33,136 bases of DNA from Mageeibacillus sp. UBA1046 (GCA_002316595.1 DCDV01000013.1:1-33136); one strand, 5' to 3'. Shown: positions 23,339-32,425, counted from the stretch's first letter. The notes: generated by a model from the sequence alone, not told the origin. Made by a program: numbers and translations.

Positions 23339-24457
23339 GTGCAGAGAAAGAAAAACCCTCACGTCGCCCCGACTTCAAATAATCTCAGGTCAGTCAGGCT
23401 TAAAGAGCCGCCTCACTCTGATTCTGATCTTAAAGTTATTGAGCTTGAAAGAAGGAGAAGATTTGCTTTTCATCAGGAAGAAAGACGTTTGGCAGGGATC
23501 AGCGGCAGAGCTGCTCTGACCTTCGCTATTCTTTTAGCCCTGTATAAGCTGGTTCTTGCGCTCTATCAGCCGCTGGCAGACTTATTGAGAACTCACAGTT
23601 TTCGTGGTTATGCTTTGGAAATGCTGATACCGGTTGCAGTACTGCCTCTCCTAGCTTCTGTCTTATTTATTATATTGGAAAATCCGGCCAAAGAATTTGT
23701 TTTGGGCAATGCTCCTTCTTTTATTCCCTCACTGCTGGCCTTTTTGTCCGGTTTTCCCTTAGCCTTTATTTGCCTGACGTTGGATAATTTAATTTCCCAT
23801 TTTATTACTTCTGATACGATTTTGAGGTTGCCTGGCTGGGACCTGATGAATCAGGGGGTGATGTTTTTTCAGTCTTCCTGGCTGCAAATAACTCTCACGA
23901 TTTTAATATCGTCCGTATTGCCTGCACTATGCGTAAGCCTTTTTATGTCAGGCGTAATTTTGCCGGGGCTGGCAACTGGCTCCTATTACTTAAGAGCAAT
24001 TATTGCGACGGCGTTGTTTGCGGCGCTAATCCCCATGCAGCTTCGTGCTTTGCCGGTATTTTTTATTTGTTCAGTCTTTATCTTTAAAGTAAGACTCGAC
24101 AGCAATAGCTTGGTCAGTTCATCTTTTGTTGGCTTAGGTCTCGGCCTTGGCTGGCTTGTATACCCTTTAGTCTACCAGCTGGCTGCGAATACCTTCTGGG
24201 GTCAATTACCTTCTTCCACCACGCAGATCGTATCCATGCAGCTGCCGTTACTTTTCTTGTCGGCAATGATATTCCTGCCGATTCTAGTGTATTATACAAA
24301 CTACAGGAATCGCATTAAGCTTGAAGAGCGAGAGAAGGCACTGCGTGATGTTTCTAAAGAGGGGGAGATTATAGGATACAGACGCAAAACTGATTATCTC
24401 TTCATTGCCGCGTTGATTCTAATGATGCTGATGTTGCTTGTACCAAACTTTATCTGA
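23339..24457 (+). CDS. Polytopic membrane protein, CPBP-like without catalytic residues
   Basis: The 372-residue protein has a basic cytoplasmic N-terminus (1-55) and about eight membrane helices, the last at about 352-371. The segment PALCVSLFMSGVILPGL (195-211) followed by RAIIATALFAALIPM (219-233) and NSLVSSSFVGLGLGLGW (256-272) has the layout of the CPBP intramembrane protease family (PxxCEExxFRG, FxxxH, then a final H/N helix). The two Glu are Val and Ser, the Arg is Ser and the His is Ile. I take it as a possible pseudo-protease; a different membrane family is also possible. The start GTG 23339 has AAGGAG 6 bases upstream. The next gene begins 10 bases after its stop. Confidence 0.7.
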   Translation: MQRKKNPHVAPTSNNLRSVRLKEPPHSDSDLKVIELERRRRFAFHQEERRLAGISGRAALTFAILLALYKLVLALYQPLADLLRTHSFRGYALEMLIPVAVLPLLASVLFIILENPAKEFVLGNAPSFIPSLLAFLSGFPLAFICLTLDNLISHFITSDTILRLPGWDLMNQGVMFFQSSWLQITLTILISSVLPALCVSLFMSGVILPGLATGSYYLRAIIATALFAALIPMQLRALPVFFICSVFIFKVRLDSNSLVSSSFVGLGLGLGWLVYPLVYQLAANTFWGQLPSSTTQIVSMQLPLLFLSAMIFLPILVYYTNYRNRIKLEEREKALRDVSKEGEIIGYRRKTDYLFIAALILMMLMLLVPNFI

Positions 24458-24467
24458 GGAGACTTGC

Positions 24468-25664
24468 ATGGACGAGAGAGCGAAATCTGATGCCGCCTTT
24501 ATCCTTTCAGTAATTAAATATAGTCTTTTGATCTTGCTGGTCATCGCTTTCTTGTATATAGGGCTTAAATCTTTAGTAGTTTTAGCACCGATTCTGATTG
24601 CCCTTTTCTTGTCCCAGGCATCAGCTGCTATCAGTAAATATATCATCAGGAAATTCAAAATTAAGAATTTTCGTAATCCGTCAATTACCCATGTTAATAA
24701 AGTTCAAAATCGCATAACTGTCTTTATATATGTCATTTTGCTCTTACTTCTATTGGCTCTGCTGGGGGGCATAGTCTATTATCTGATTGCAGTCGTTCGC
24801 TACATCTCTGAGCAATTACCGATTTTCGTACGCGAGTCAGACCTTGTCAGCCAGATTTCGGGATTCTTCAGCAACGTATCGGGTCCGTTCGGCATCGAGC
24901 TTAATCCGGCGATTGTCGCACAGATAGAAGAGAGTATTGTTTCTTTGGTGAATACTGTAGTTGACGCGCTGCCCGGAATACTTGCCGGCATTCTTTCCTC
25001 CTTGAGCAAATGGTTCTCAGGAATGCCCCGGGCTATACTGGTTTTGCTCATCACAATTATGGCAGGATACTACTTTATTACGCAGTCAAACAAGCTATAC
25101 AGACTGATGTTGAGGTATATTCCCAATAAGGAATTCGTACGCAAAATATTCTTCTCTACAAGTCATTTAGCAGGAACGCTTTTTCGCATAATTGGCGGTT
25201 ACTTAGTCCTGATGATCATAACTTTTGCCCAGGCCTTAGTTGGTTTTCTAATTGTCGGCCTGCCGAATCCGGTTATCTGGGCAATTGTCGCAGCTATAGT
25301 TGACTTGCTGCCGATCCTTGGCATTACCACCACTTTAATCCCAATGTCAATTTACTACTTTATCCAGTCTATGCCGCTGCAGGGTCTGGGCATTTTAATT
25401 ATTATGGCAGCAATTATCATTATCCGCAGATTTTTAGAACCGATAATTCTTGGCAACGCGATGCGTCTGCACCCGGTTGTTACAATTTTGAGCATGATAA
25501 TAGGGATTATGATTTATGGAATCGGAGGAATTTTACTCGGGCCGCTGGCTTTTGTCATTCTCAAAGAATTTTATATCACCTTCGATATGGAATCAAAGAT
25601 AAGAAACGTTATCGCAGGTCTATTTCAAAATCAGAATAATAATGTCAAGCAGGATAAGGCTTAA
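24468..25664 (+). CDS. AI-2E family (PerM/YtvI-like) transporter
   Basis: This AI-2E/PerM membrane protein has about 398 residues from ATG 24468. There are two N-terminal helices (about 12-62, counted from the ATG) and a long extracytoplasmic or amphipathic region (about 115-190). The C-terminal helix bundle carries the family signatures IIGGYLVLMIITFAQ, GLPNPVIWAIVAAIVDLLPILG and FLEPIILGNAMRLHPV, then IGGILLGPLAFVILKE. Members are thought to export small molecules or ions; the substrate is unknown. The ATG is chosen because GAGGAG overlaps the stop of the preceding gene; an upstream TTG (24438) is unlikely. It is translationally coupled to the preceding CPBP-like membrane protein. Confidence 0.9.
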   Translation: MDERAKSDAAFILSVIKYSLLILLVIAFLYIGLKSLVVLAPILIALFLSQASAAISKYIIRKFKIKNFRNPSITHVNKVQNRITVFIYVILLLLLLALLGGIVYYLIAVVRYISEQLPIFVRESDLVSQISGFFSNVSGPFGIELNPAIVAQIEESIVSLVNTVVDALPGILAGILSSLSKWFSGMPRAILVLLITIMAGYYFITQSNKLYRLMLRYIPNKEFVRKIFFSTSHLAGTLFRIIGGYLVLMIITFAQALVGFLIVGLPNPVIWAIVAAIVDLLPILGITTTLIPMSIYYFIQSMPLQGLGILIIMAAIIIIRRFLEPIILGNAMRLHPVVTILSMIIGIMIYGIGGILLGPLAFVILKEFYITFDMESKIRNVIAGLFQNQNNNVKQDKA

Positions 25665-25735
25665 CAAGCAAAGATCATCTACAAAGGACTTACCCGCGCG
25701 GAATTATTATAAGCTGAAGTAACAAGCCTGACTTT

Positions 25736-25824
25736 GATTCAATTCTGCTGCTGAGGTTCTGACTTGGCTATACTTCCCGCTCATACCGAAACAAGCTGTA
25801 GTTAGAATTAATTTTGCTGCTGAG
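25736..25824. repeat. 20-bp imperfect direct repeat at the mltG 3' end
   Basis: GATTCAATTCTGCTGCTGAG (25736-25755) resembles GAATTAATTTTGCTGCTGAG (25805-25824), 3 mismatches, 69 bp apart. The second copy covers the last codons and stop of mltG. The first lies in the gap after it, so it looks like a small duplication. The remaining gap (25665-25804) holds no gene or clear terminator. Confidence 0.4.
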
Positions 25825-26953
25825 CGGCACTGTATTTTTCGGCTTTTTCTTGATGCTCTTCAAAAGTCTTGGAAAAATCATTAGTGCCGTCTCCCTTGGC
25901 AACGAAATATAGATATGAATTTGCACCCGGCCAACTGCGTTCAGTAGCTGGCCATAAAACTCCCTCTAAAGCTACAGTACCTGGAGAATTGATCGGACCG
26001 GGAGGCAAAGAACTTATATTGTAAGTATTATAAGGGTTATCCTTATAGCGCTCCAAATCCGCATTTCTTACCCACAAAATCGGAGCCATGCCATCTGCTT
26101 CCCGCAGGTAATTTATGGTAGCGCAGGATTGTAAAGGCATTTCTTGTCTTAATCGGTTTAGGAAAACTCTGCCGATTTTAGGCATTTCCGACATCGGTCC
26201 TTCCTTTTGCACTAAAGAGGCCAGAGTCATTGCTTGATCCAGAGTCAGACCCATTGATTCTGCCCGTTCATAATAGTCACCAGTGAGTAATTTTCTTTCA
26301 GTATTATCGAAAAATTTACGCAAGATATTCTCTTCTGACTCATTAACATCGAATTGATAAGTATCCGGCCATAGATATCCCTGCATCATCCAATCCCGAT
26401 TAGGATAATTGGGAATTGCCTGCATAAAATCATAGTCGATAAACAGGTTTGGGCGCCTCATCATCTCATCCATGATATTTTCATCAAAGCGCATACCGGC
26501 CGCTTTCATTCTTTCTTTCATCTGCCGATAGGTCAATCCTTCCGGAAAGGTAATTGTAACGGGATCAGGCTTAGATGTCAGAATCAACATCATTTCGTCA
26601 TAGCTCATTTCATCAAGAAGATAATGCGTACCGGAACGATAGTTACCATCAAAACCGTTAATTCTGGACAGCACTTTAAAGGCGATCTTATTATTGATCA
26701 GCCCTTCATCGTAGAGAATTTCCGTAATGTCATCCATGTTCGAATTTCTGGGAATGTGAATTTCTACAGAGCCGCGGGTATTCTCATTAATCGGGGAGCG
26801 GCCTTCAAGCTCAATTTGTTGATTAAGGCTGTTCAGGCGCTCATTTTGAGCGGTCACATAGTTATACCCAGTGTAGTGGCCAAAGATACTGACCGCTACC
26901 AAGAGTAAGATAAGACCAAATATGAATAATGTTCTGCCGATCTTCTTAGACAA
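25808..26953 (-). CDS. mltG: Endolytic murein transglycosylase MltG
   Basis: MltG (YceG-like) cuts nascent peptidoglycan strands at the membrane and ends their polymerisation. The product has 381 residues. A membrane helix (about 9-27) is followed by an extracytoplasmic LysM-like region (VEIHIPRNSNMDDITEIL) and the YceG domain. Visible are FPEGLTYRQM (136-145), MMQGYLWPDTYQ (189-200), LASLVQKEG (244-252) with the catalytic Glu251, PKIGRVFLNRL, MPLQSCATINY (usually LQSD) and YNTYNISSLPPGPINSPG. The tail ends in Gln-rich AAQQQN. The start is TTG (26951-26953) with GGGGA upstream. It follows der by 31 bases in the same operon. Confidence 0.93.
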   Translation of the reverse strand: MSKKIGRTLFIFGLILLLVAVSIFGHYTGYNYVTAQNERLNSLNQQIELEGRSPINENTRGSVEIHIPRNSNMDDITEILYDEGLINNKIAFKVLSRINGFDGNYRSGTHYLLDEMSYDEMMLILTSKPDPVTITFPEGLTYRQMKERMKAAGMRFDENIMDEMMRRPNLFIDYDFMQAIPNYPNRDWMMQGYLWPDTYQFDVNESEENILRKFFDNTERKLLTGDYYERAESMGLTLDQAMTLASLVQKEGPMSEMPKIGRVFLNRLRQEMPLQSCATINYLREADGMAPILWVRNADLERYKDNPYNTYNISSLPPGPINSPGTVALEGVLWPATERSWPGANSYLYFVAKGDGTNDFSKTFEEHQEKAEKYSAAQQQN

Positions 26954-26984
26954 TGAGAATCCCCTTTTTATGAACTAAGATTAA

Positions 26985-28316
26985 TTATATCATGTCCTTT
27001 TCCTTACGCCCCCGCCATATGATCTGGATCGGTGTACCCTCAAATCCGTAGATTTCCCGCAATCTGTTTATAAGATAGCGATCATAGGAAAAATGCGTCA
27101 ATTTTGGATCGTTAATAAAGAACACTATGCGAACAGGATAGTTTCCGATTTGCGTGCCATAGTAGATTTTCAGGTGCTTGCCCTTATCTTGAGGGGGCGG
27201 ATGCAAAATGAGTGCATCAGAAATAAATTCATTCATTTGCGCTGTTGAAATTCTATACCCGCCGTTATCGTATGTTTCACGAATTAATGGCCATAGCTTT
27301 TCGCAGTTCAGTCCCGTCTTTGCGGAAACAAATATTACCGGAGCATGTGACATAAAATGAAATCTGGTTAGAATCTGTTGATTTAATTCTTTACGAGCCT
27401 CGGCTCTGTCCTCAACTGCATCCCATTTATTAACAGCAAAAATACATGTCTTGCCCATATTCCAGGCCAGCCCTGCGATTTTAGTGTCTTGTTCGGTAAC
27501 CCCGTCTAGAGCGTCAATTAAGATCAGACACAGATCTGCTCTTTCTATAGCCTTGTTTGCGCGTAAAACACTATATTTTTCGATTCTTTCAGTTACTTTT
27601 CCTTTGCGTCTAAGTCCTGCTGTGTCAACGAGAACAAAACTGCCGTAATCGTTTACAATAAAAGAATCTATTGCATCCCGGGTGGTTCCCGCAATTTCGG
27701 AGACAATTGCCCTCTCTTCACCTAACAGTTTATTGACAAGAGAAGATTTGCCGGCATTAGGCTTGCCGATCACAGCAACCCGGACTGTGTCAGGCGGGTA
27801 ATCGCCTTCTTCCTGCTCCGGCAAATGCGAAATCGTCGCATCAAGGATCTCTCCCAGCCCCAGCTTATGACTGGCGGAGACTGCATAGACTTCAGAAAAT
27901 CCCAGCTGGTAAAATTCGTAAAATCCTGCCGGCGGATCGCCTGGCTGATCGATTTTATTTACAACCACAATAACCGGTTTATTGCTGCGGTGCAGCTGTT
28001 TGGCGATGTCCAGGTCAGCTGCGGTCAAGCCGCTTTGAATATCTGTCATGAACAAGATAACATCAGCTGCTTCAATAGCTATATCAGCCTGCAACCGCAT
28101 CTTTGTCAGCAGATCATCAGTAGCATCGGGCTCGATACCCCCGGTATCAATCAGGGTAAACTCTTGTCCTTGCCACTCAGCTTCTGCAAAAACACGGTCG
28201 CGCGTAACACCCGGCGTCGGAGCGATAATTGAAATACGCATGCCCGCCAGCATATTAAATAAAGATGATTTGCCGACATTAGGTCTGCCGACTATGGCTA
28301 CACTAGGCTTGCTCAT
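26985..28316 (-). CDS. der: Ribosome assembly GTPase Der (EngA)
   Basis: Der assembles the 50S subunit with two tandem GTPase domains. The first has GRPNVGKSSLFN (P-loop), DTGG and NKID. The second has GKPNAGKSSLVN, DTAGLRRKG and NKWD. A C-terminal KH-like domain follows (HPPPQDKGKHLKIYY, then FINDPKLTHFSYDRYLINRLRE). The length of about 443 is normal. Of two adjacent ATGs, the second is better spaced from AGGAG. It is followed by mltG and preceded by the rpmF terminator; no clear promoter was found between them. Confidence 0.97.
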   Translation of the reverse strand: MSKPSVAIVGRPNVGKSSLFNMLAGMRISIIAPTPGVTRDRVFAEAEWQGQEFTLIDTGGIEPDATDDLLTKMRLQADIAIEAADVILFMTDIQSGLTAADLDIAKQLHRSNKPVIVVVNKIDQPGDPPAGFYEFYQLGFSEVYAVSASHKLGLGEILDATISHLPEQEEGDYPPDTVRVAVIGKPNAGKSSLVNKLLGEERAIVSEIAGTTRDAIDSFIVNDYGSFVLVDTAGLRRKGKVTERIEKYSVLRANKAIERADLCLILIDALDGVTEQDTKIAGLAWNMGKTCIFAVNKWDAVEDRAEARKELNQQILTRFHFMSHAPVIFVSAKTGLNCEKLWPLIRETYDNGGYRISTAQMNEFISDALILHPPPQDKGKHLKIYYGTQIGNYPVRIVFFINDPKLTHFSYDRYLINRLREIYGFEGTPIQIIWRGRKEKDMI

Positions 28317-28339
28317 CATGTACTCCTGAGATTAATAAC

Positions 28340-28374
28340 AAAAGCAACGGTACTGTGATAGGCCCGTTGCTTTT
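28340..28374 (-). terminator. Terminator of rpmF
   Basis: AAAAGCAACGG (28340-28350) and CCGTTGCTTTT (28364-28374) pair perfectly; on the minus strand the stem ends in TTTT followed by GTTATT. It lies 21 bases after the rpmF stop. Confidence 0.75.
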
Positions 28375-28395
28375 GATCATTACCGTGCGATCCGG

Positions 28396-28578
28396 TTAAT
28401 TATCGTCTACTGAGATAACTTCACGGCCTTTATAATATCCACAGGATTTGCATACCCTGTGTGCAGCTGCTAATGATTTACAGCGCGGACATTCTACCAG
28501 ACTGGGCGCACTGATCTTCCAGTTAGAACGTGCTCTGCGGCTTCTGGCTTTAGACCATTTGCGTTTCGGGACTGCCAT
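28396..28578 (-). CDS. rpmF: 50S ribosomal protein L32
   Basis: The 60-residue L32 starts MAVPKRKWSKARSRRAR and has four zinc-binding Cys in CPRC (30-33) and CKSCG (43-47), the zinc (C+) form. Length is typical. GGAGGTG lies upstream of the ATG. In many Bacillota rpmF follows a DUF177 (YceD) gene and precedes plsX; neither is here. It has its own near-consensus promoter and terminator, so it appears to be expressed alone. Confidence 0.96.
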   Translation of the reverse strand: MAVPKRKWSKARSRRARSNWKISAPSLVECPRCKSLAAAHRVCKSCGYYKGREVISVDDN

Positions 28579-28672
28579 TCGTCACACCTCCATCTCTTAT
28601 CTGTCCTTCCCAGGACAATTGTGCCTCTGAGCCGTTAGAGTTAAACGGTACTCCCGTTGAGACGCAAAGAGT

Positions 28673-28701
28673 ATTATCACTTAACTGATTGTTTCTGTCA
28701 A
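28673..28701 (-). promoter_or_regulatory. Promoter of rpmF
   Basis: On the minus strand TTGACA (28696-28701), exactly 17 bases, GATAAT (28673-28678): 11 of 12 consensus bases. The leader of about 85 bases contains a small hairpin TGTCCT/AGGACA (about 28601-28616). A strong promoter suits a ribosomal protein gene. Confidence 0.8.
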
Positions 28702-28752
28702 GAATCATAGTACTAAAGATACGCGTTTAATCTTGACGGCTTTTCTAATGTT

Positions 28753-29958
28753 TTATTTTGCCAGACCCAGTACATCTACCGTCTGCAGTGCAATCGATAA
28801 TTCCTCATTGGTAGGAATAATGAAGACTTTGACTTTGGAGTCATCTTTTGATATCAGTCCGGCCTCACCGTTGAAGTTTTCATTTTTGTCATTGTCAAGT
28901 TCGACGCCCATGAACTCCAGACCTTCAAGCATTCTTCTGCGGGTCTTTTTGTCATTTTCTCCAATTCCGGCTGTAAAGACTATGGCATCTACCCCGCCCA
29001 ATGCGCCGGCATAACTGGAAATAATCTTTTTGCCCTGGTAGACAAAAATATCTAGAGCAAGTCCCGCTCTTTCATTCCCTGCTTTAGCTTTTTCAGCCAG
29101 ATCGCGGAAGTCAGAGCTGACACCGGAAACGCCCAGCACGCCTGATTCTTTGTTCATGATATGATCGATTTCATTCGGTTTCAGGTTTTCTTTTCCCATA
29201 ATATAAGGAACGATTGCGGGATCAATATCACCGCAGCGAGTTCCCATGGGTATGCCTGCCAGCGGAGTTAATCCCATAGATGTGTCAACACACTTGCCGT
29301 CTTTAACAGCTGCAAAAGAAGATCCATTACCGAGATGCGCAGTTATAATCTTTGTGCCCTCTGCTTCACCTCCCAGCAGCTTGACTGCCTGCTGAGATAC
29401 ATACATATGCGATGTGCCGTGGAAGCCATAGCGGCGGATACCCATTTCTTCGTAGTAGCGATAAGGCAAAGCATAAATAAAAGCTTCAGGAGGCATAGTC
29501 TGATGGAAAGCAGTATCGAAAACAGCCACCTGAGGAATCCCCGGCATAATCTCTTCACATACTTCGATGCCGGTAAGATTGGCAGGGTTATGCAAAGGAC
29601 CCCAGACACAGCATGTACGAATAGCGGCTTTAACTGCTTCTGTCACTTGAACCGGAGCGGTGAATTCTTCTCCGCCATGCAAAACGCGATGACCGATAGC
29701 TTGTATCTCGGAGAGATCTTTGATTACACCGTATTCTTCAGAAGTGAGCATTTCAACCATTGCCAGAACAGCATCTTTATGGTCTTTGAAATCTTTTCCT
29801 TGCCTTACCTTTTCACCGCTGATTAAAGTGTGAGTCATGTGAGGATCCTTGATACCGATACGTTCACACAGACCAACACATAATACTTCACGTTGTTCAT
29901 AGTCAATCACTTGATATTTAAGAGAGGAGCTGCCGGAATTAATAATTAGAATTTTCAT
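28753..29958 (-). CDS. ackA: Acetate kinase
   Basis: Converts acetyl phosphate and ADP to acetate and ATP, the energy-yielding end of acetate fermentation. The 401-residue ASKHA-fold enzyme starts MKILIINSGSSSLKYQVID. The active-site blocks GHRVLHGGE, VFDTAFHQTMP, YGFHGTSHMYVS, HLGNGSS, DTSMGLTPLAGIPMGTRCGDIDP and FTAGIGEND follow. The length is standard. AAGGAAG lies upstream of the ATG. It is 46 bases after pta, so the two genes form a pta-ackA operon. Confidence 0.97.
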   Translation of the reverse strand: MKILIINSGSSSLKYQVIDYEQREVLCVGLCERIGIKDPHMTHTLISGEKVRQGKDFKDHKDAVLAMVEMLTSEEYGVIKDLSEIQAIGHRVLHGGEEFTAPVQVTEAVKAAIRTCCVWGPLHNPANLTGIEVCEEIMPGIPQVAVFDTAFHQTMPPEAFIYALPYRYYEEMGIRRYGFHGTSHMYVSQQAVKLLGGEAEGTKIITAHLGNGSSFAAVKDGKCVDTSMGLTPLAGIPMGTRCGDIDPAIVPYIMGKENLKPNEIDHIMNKESGVLGVSGVSSDFRDLAEKAKAGNERAGLALDIFVYQGKKIISSYAGALGGVDAIVFTAGIGENDKKTRRRMLEGLEFMGVELDNDKNENFNGEAGLISKDDSKVKVFIIPTNEELSIALQTVDVLGLAK

Positions 29959-30004
29959 ATGTACTTCCTTATAATATTATTTTTCTGGTCTCAGCCAGTT
30001 ATGA

Positions 30005-31000
30005 TTAATCGTTAGCAGTGCACTGCAGAACAGTCAGTGCTGTTACACCGACAATGTCATCTGCAGAACAGCCGCGTGAGAGATCATTGACAGGTTTTGC
30101 AATGCCCTGTAGCATAGGTCCATAAGCTTCAGCCTTAGCAAGGCGCTGCACTAATTTGTAACCGATATTGCCGGCATTCAAATCCGGGAAAATAAGGCAG
30201 TTGGCATCACCCTGAATCTTGCTGTCAGGCGCCTTCGACTTTCCGATGGATGGCACGATGGCGGCATCTGCCTGCAGCTCGCCGTCAATAATATATTGAG
30301 GAGCTTTTTCCTTGGCTAATCTGGTCGCTTCCACAACCTTCTCGGTCAATTCACTCTTGGCAGAGCCGAAACTTGAGTAAGACAGCATCGCTACCCGGGG
30401 TTCAACTCCGGTAAGAGCCTTGAACGATGTCGCTGAAGACACCGCGATTTCAGATAATTGATCAGCATCAGGGTTCTCTACTAAGCCACAATCAGAAAAG
30501 AGGAAAGTACCGTTTTCTCCATATTCACAATCAGGCACAACCATCATGAAGAAGGTTGAGACCATTTTGGTTCCCGGTTTTGTGCGCAATATCTGCAGAG
30601 CGGGTCTCAAGGTATCAGCGGTGCTGCCCACAGCGCCTGCTACCAGTCCGTCAGCCAGATCTTTCTTAACCATCATAATACCGAAAGGTGTTGGTTCCAA
30701 CATTGTCTCTCTGGCTTTGTCCAAAGTCATGCCCTTTTGCTTTCGCATTTCATAATATGTTTCTACGAAATCGTCCAGCCCTTCATAGTTGACCGGATCA
30801 ATGAAGGTTGCTCCACAGACATCCCATTCAGGCGCCTGAGCCTGGATATCTTCCTTCTTGCCAAGCAAGATAATCTCTGCCAGCTGCTCCTCCAGAATCT
30901 TCGCTGCGGCTTCGACTACTCGTGGATCCATGCTCTCGGGCAGAACAATAGTCTTTTTAACTTTGCGGGCTGCAGTCTTGACATTGTCTAAAAAACTCAT
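30005..31000 (-). CDS. pta: Phosphate acetyltransferase
   Basis: Converts acetyl-CoA and phosphate to acetyl phosphate, feeding AckA. It is the short form (331 residues, no regulatory N-terminal domain), typical of Clostridia and Bacilli. Visible are KTIVLPESMDPRVVEAA at the N-terminus, GLVAGAVGSTADTLRPALQI, the FMMVVPDC strand, GCSADDIVGVTALT near the end and QGIAKPVNDLSRGCS. The start is ATG 31000, because GGAGG lies 5 bases before it; the upstream ATG at 31012 would overlap that site. A promoter is visible at 31050-31078. Confidence 0.96.
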   Translation of the reverse strand: MSFLDNVKTAARKVKKTIVLPESMDPRVVEAAAKILEEQLAEIILLGKKEDIQAQAPEWDVCGATFIDPVNYEGLDDFVETYYEMRKQKGMTLDKARETMLEPTPFGIMMVKKDLADGLVAGAVGSTADTLRPALQILRTKPGTKMVSTFFMMVVPDCEYGENGTFLFSDCGLVENPDADQLSEIAVSSATSFKALTGVEPRVAMLSYSSFGSAKSELTEKVVEATRLAKEKAPQYIIDGELQADAAIVPSIGKSKAPDSKIQGDANCLIFPDLNAGNIGYKLVQRLAKAEAYGPMLQGIAKPVNDLSRGCSADDIVGVTALTVLQCTAND

Positions 31001-31049
31001 ACTATCCTCCATAATATTATTTAATTAGTTCTTAAACTCACCATCGATT

Positions 31050-31078
31050 AGTATAGATTATCCAAGGATTAGATTCAA
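31050..31078 (-). promoter_or_regulatory. Promoter of pta-ackA
   Basis: On the minus strand TTGAAT (31073-31078), 17-base spacer, TATACT (31050-31055), about 50 bases before the pta start. Confidence 0.65.
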
Positions 31079-31120
31079 TCGCTGAAAGAGACATTTTTCA
31101 CGTGCTGCGAGGTTTTATGC

Positions 31121-32419
31121 TCATTGCAAAGCCAAGAGAGCCAGAGCCTGATCCAAAGCAGTTATGATCTGCCTTCCTTCACAGTCGGTCTGGCCGTAGC
31201 CGCCGAAGAAAGGGCTGGCCTGGTTTGAGACATAACTTCTGTTCAATTGTCTTATGGCAGCCGCATACAAGGTTCCATTGTCAGCTGCTCGTGCGAGCCT
31301 GGCCGTCAGAGCCGCCATAGCAGGATTGACAATCCGCTCGCTGCCGTTCCCGTTCACCAGATGATAAGAGGAAGCTAAGCCCCCGCTTGTTATCTCTTCC
31401 AGTAGAAACCCTTCCAGCTCCGCATTTATAATGCCCACTTCAGCCAGATTCAGTGATGTTTTAAGTATGCGCAAGGTATCTGCCTGATAGTCAGAATCAA
31501 TCAACGGCATGGCAGTATTTTCTGCCATATTCCAGCCTTCCGGCGGAAAGGGCATGCCGGCCTCATTCATAGATCCGGAAACACGGCTGATCCACTGCTT
31601 AGCGATCTCCTCCCATTTCCCGTCAATGCCGGCCAACTGAGAGAGAGTCCAGAAGTCAATGCTGTCCACAGATATCAGATCTATTTCCCTTTGCTCTTCA
31701 ATTTCAATATCCTCGGCAATAAAAGTCAGAGGATGGTTTAGATTTGGTCCCAGACCGGTGATGGAAGCTGGCGGCCCTGACTGAAATATCGGCAGCAATA
31801 CTGCAGATAAATCTTCAAGATTATTCTGTAAGCTGCGCGATGGATTTAGCATATATGCCTGCAAAAGAACGCGTGTGTATCCTTGAGTTGTTATCCAGTC
31901 GGGATTGCTTCTGACGTAATAGCCATCTTGCTGAATCACCAGAGAACTTGAAAAAAGACCGGAAGAACTGTCATAGAAAGTCTCTGTGAAAGTATCCCGC
32001 CATCTATTGAATTGACGGCTTTTACCCGTTTCCACCAGTGCTTGCCCCAGATACAGCTGATCTCTGGCCAGAACCTGATCAGAAATCATGATCTCATCTT
32101 CGTCATCACCCAGATCAAAGCTGGGAAGTTTCCTCCATGACGCAGCAATATCCTCAACCTTAGTGATTTCTTCCTTGCCGTCAGAAGCAGCCGACTTGAT
32201 CTCCACATCAATCTGCAGACTGTCCTCAATTTGTCGCAGAACGCCGGGAGCAAGGATTTCCGGGTCATACTCAACACCGTCCTCAGCAATTCCGGGCAGT
32301 CCATACAAAGGCATCTCAGCGGGTTGTCTGTTGCCCAGCAAAAAATACAGCAAGATCGTGCCAACAATCAAAATTGCAAGCAAAGGCAGAATATAGCGAT
32401 ATCTTCCGGTTAGGTTCAT
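31121..32419 (-). CDS. Membrane-anchored protein of unknown function, possibly all-helical glycosidase-like
   Basis: The 432-residue protein has one N-terminal membrane helix (about 9-28), an acidic juxtamembrane stretch and a largely helical extracytoplasmic domain. Patterns such as SDQVLARDQLYLGQALVETG, WITTQGYTRVLLQAYML and QIITALDQALALLALQ recall (alpha/alpha)6-barrel proteins such as GH8-type glycosidases, but I see no catalytic motif I can trust. So this is a weak structural guess. There is no ribosome binding site before the ATG, while a -10-like TAAAAT ends 6 bases before it, suggesting a leaderless mRNA. It stands between pta and the divergent tmcAL. Confidence 0.75.
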   Translation of the reverse strand: MNLTGRYRYILPLLAILIVGTILLYFLLGNRQPAEMPLYGLPGIAEDGVEYDPEILAPGVLRQIEDSLQIDVEIKSAASDGKEEITKVEDIAASWRKLPSFDLGDDEDEIMISDQVLARDQLYLGQALVETGKSRQFNRWRDTFTETFYDSSSGLFSSSLVIQQDGYYVRSNPDWITTQGYTRVLLQAYMLNPSRSLQNNLEDLSAVLLPIFQSGPPASITGLGPNLNHPLTFIAEDIEIEEQREIDLISVDSIDFWTLSQLAGIDGKWEEIAKQWISRVSGSMNEAGMPFPPEGWNMAENTAMPLIDSDYQADTLRILKTSLNLAEVGIINAELEGFLLEEITSGGLASSYHLVNGNGSERIVNPAMAALTARLARAADNGTLYAAAIRQLNRSYVSNQASPFFGGYGQTDCEGRQIITALDQALALLALQ

Positions 32420-32425
32420 AAAAGC

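Noticed and set aside
28710..28716. TTAGTAC (minus strand) resembling half of a FapR operator near rpmF
   Set aside because: Only one half-site is present; the symmetric second half (GTACTAA at the right spacing) is missing.
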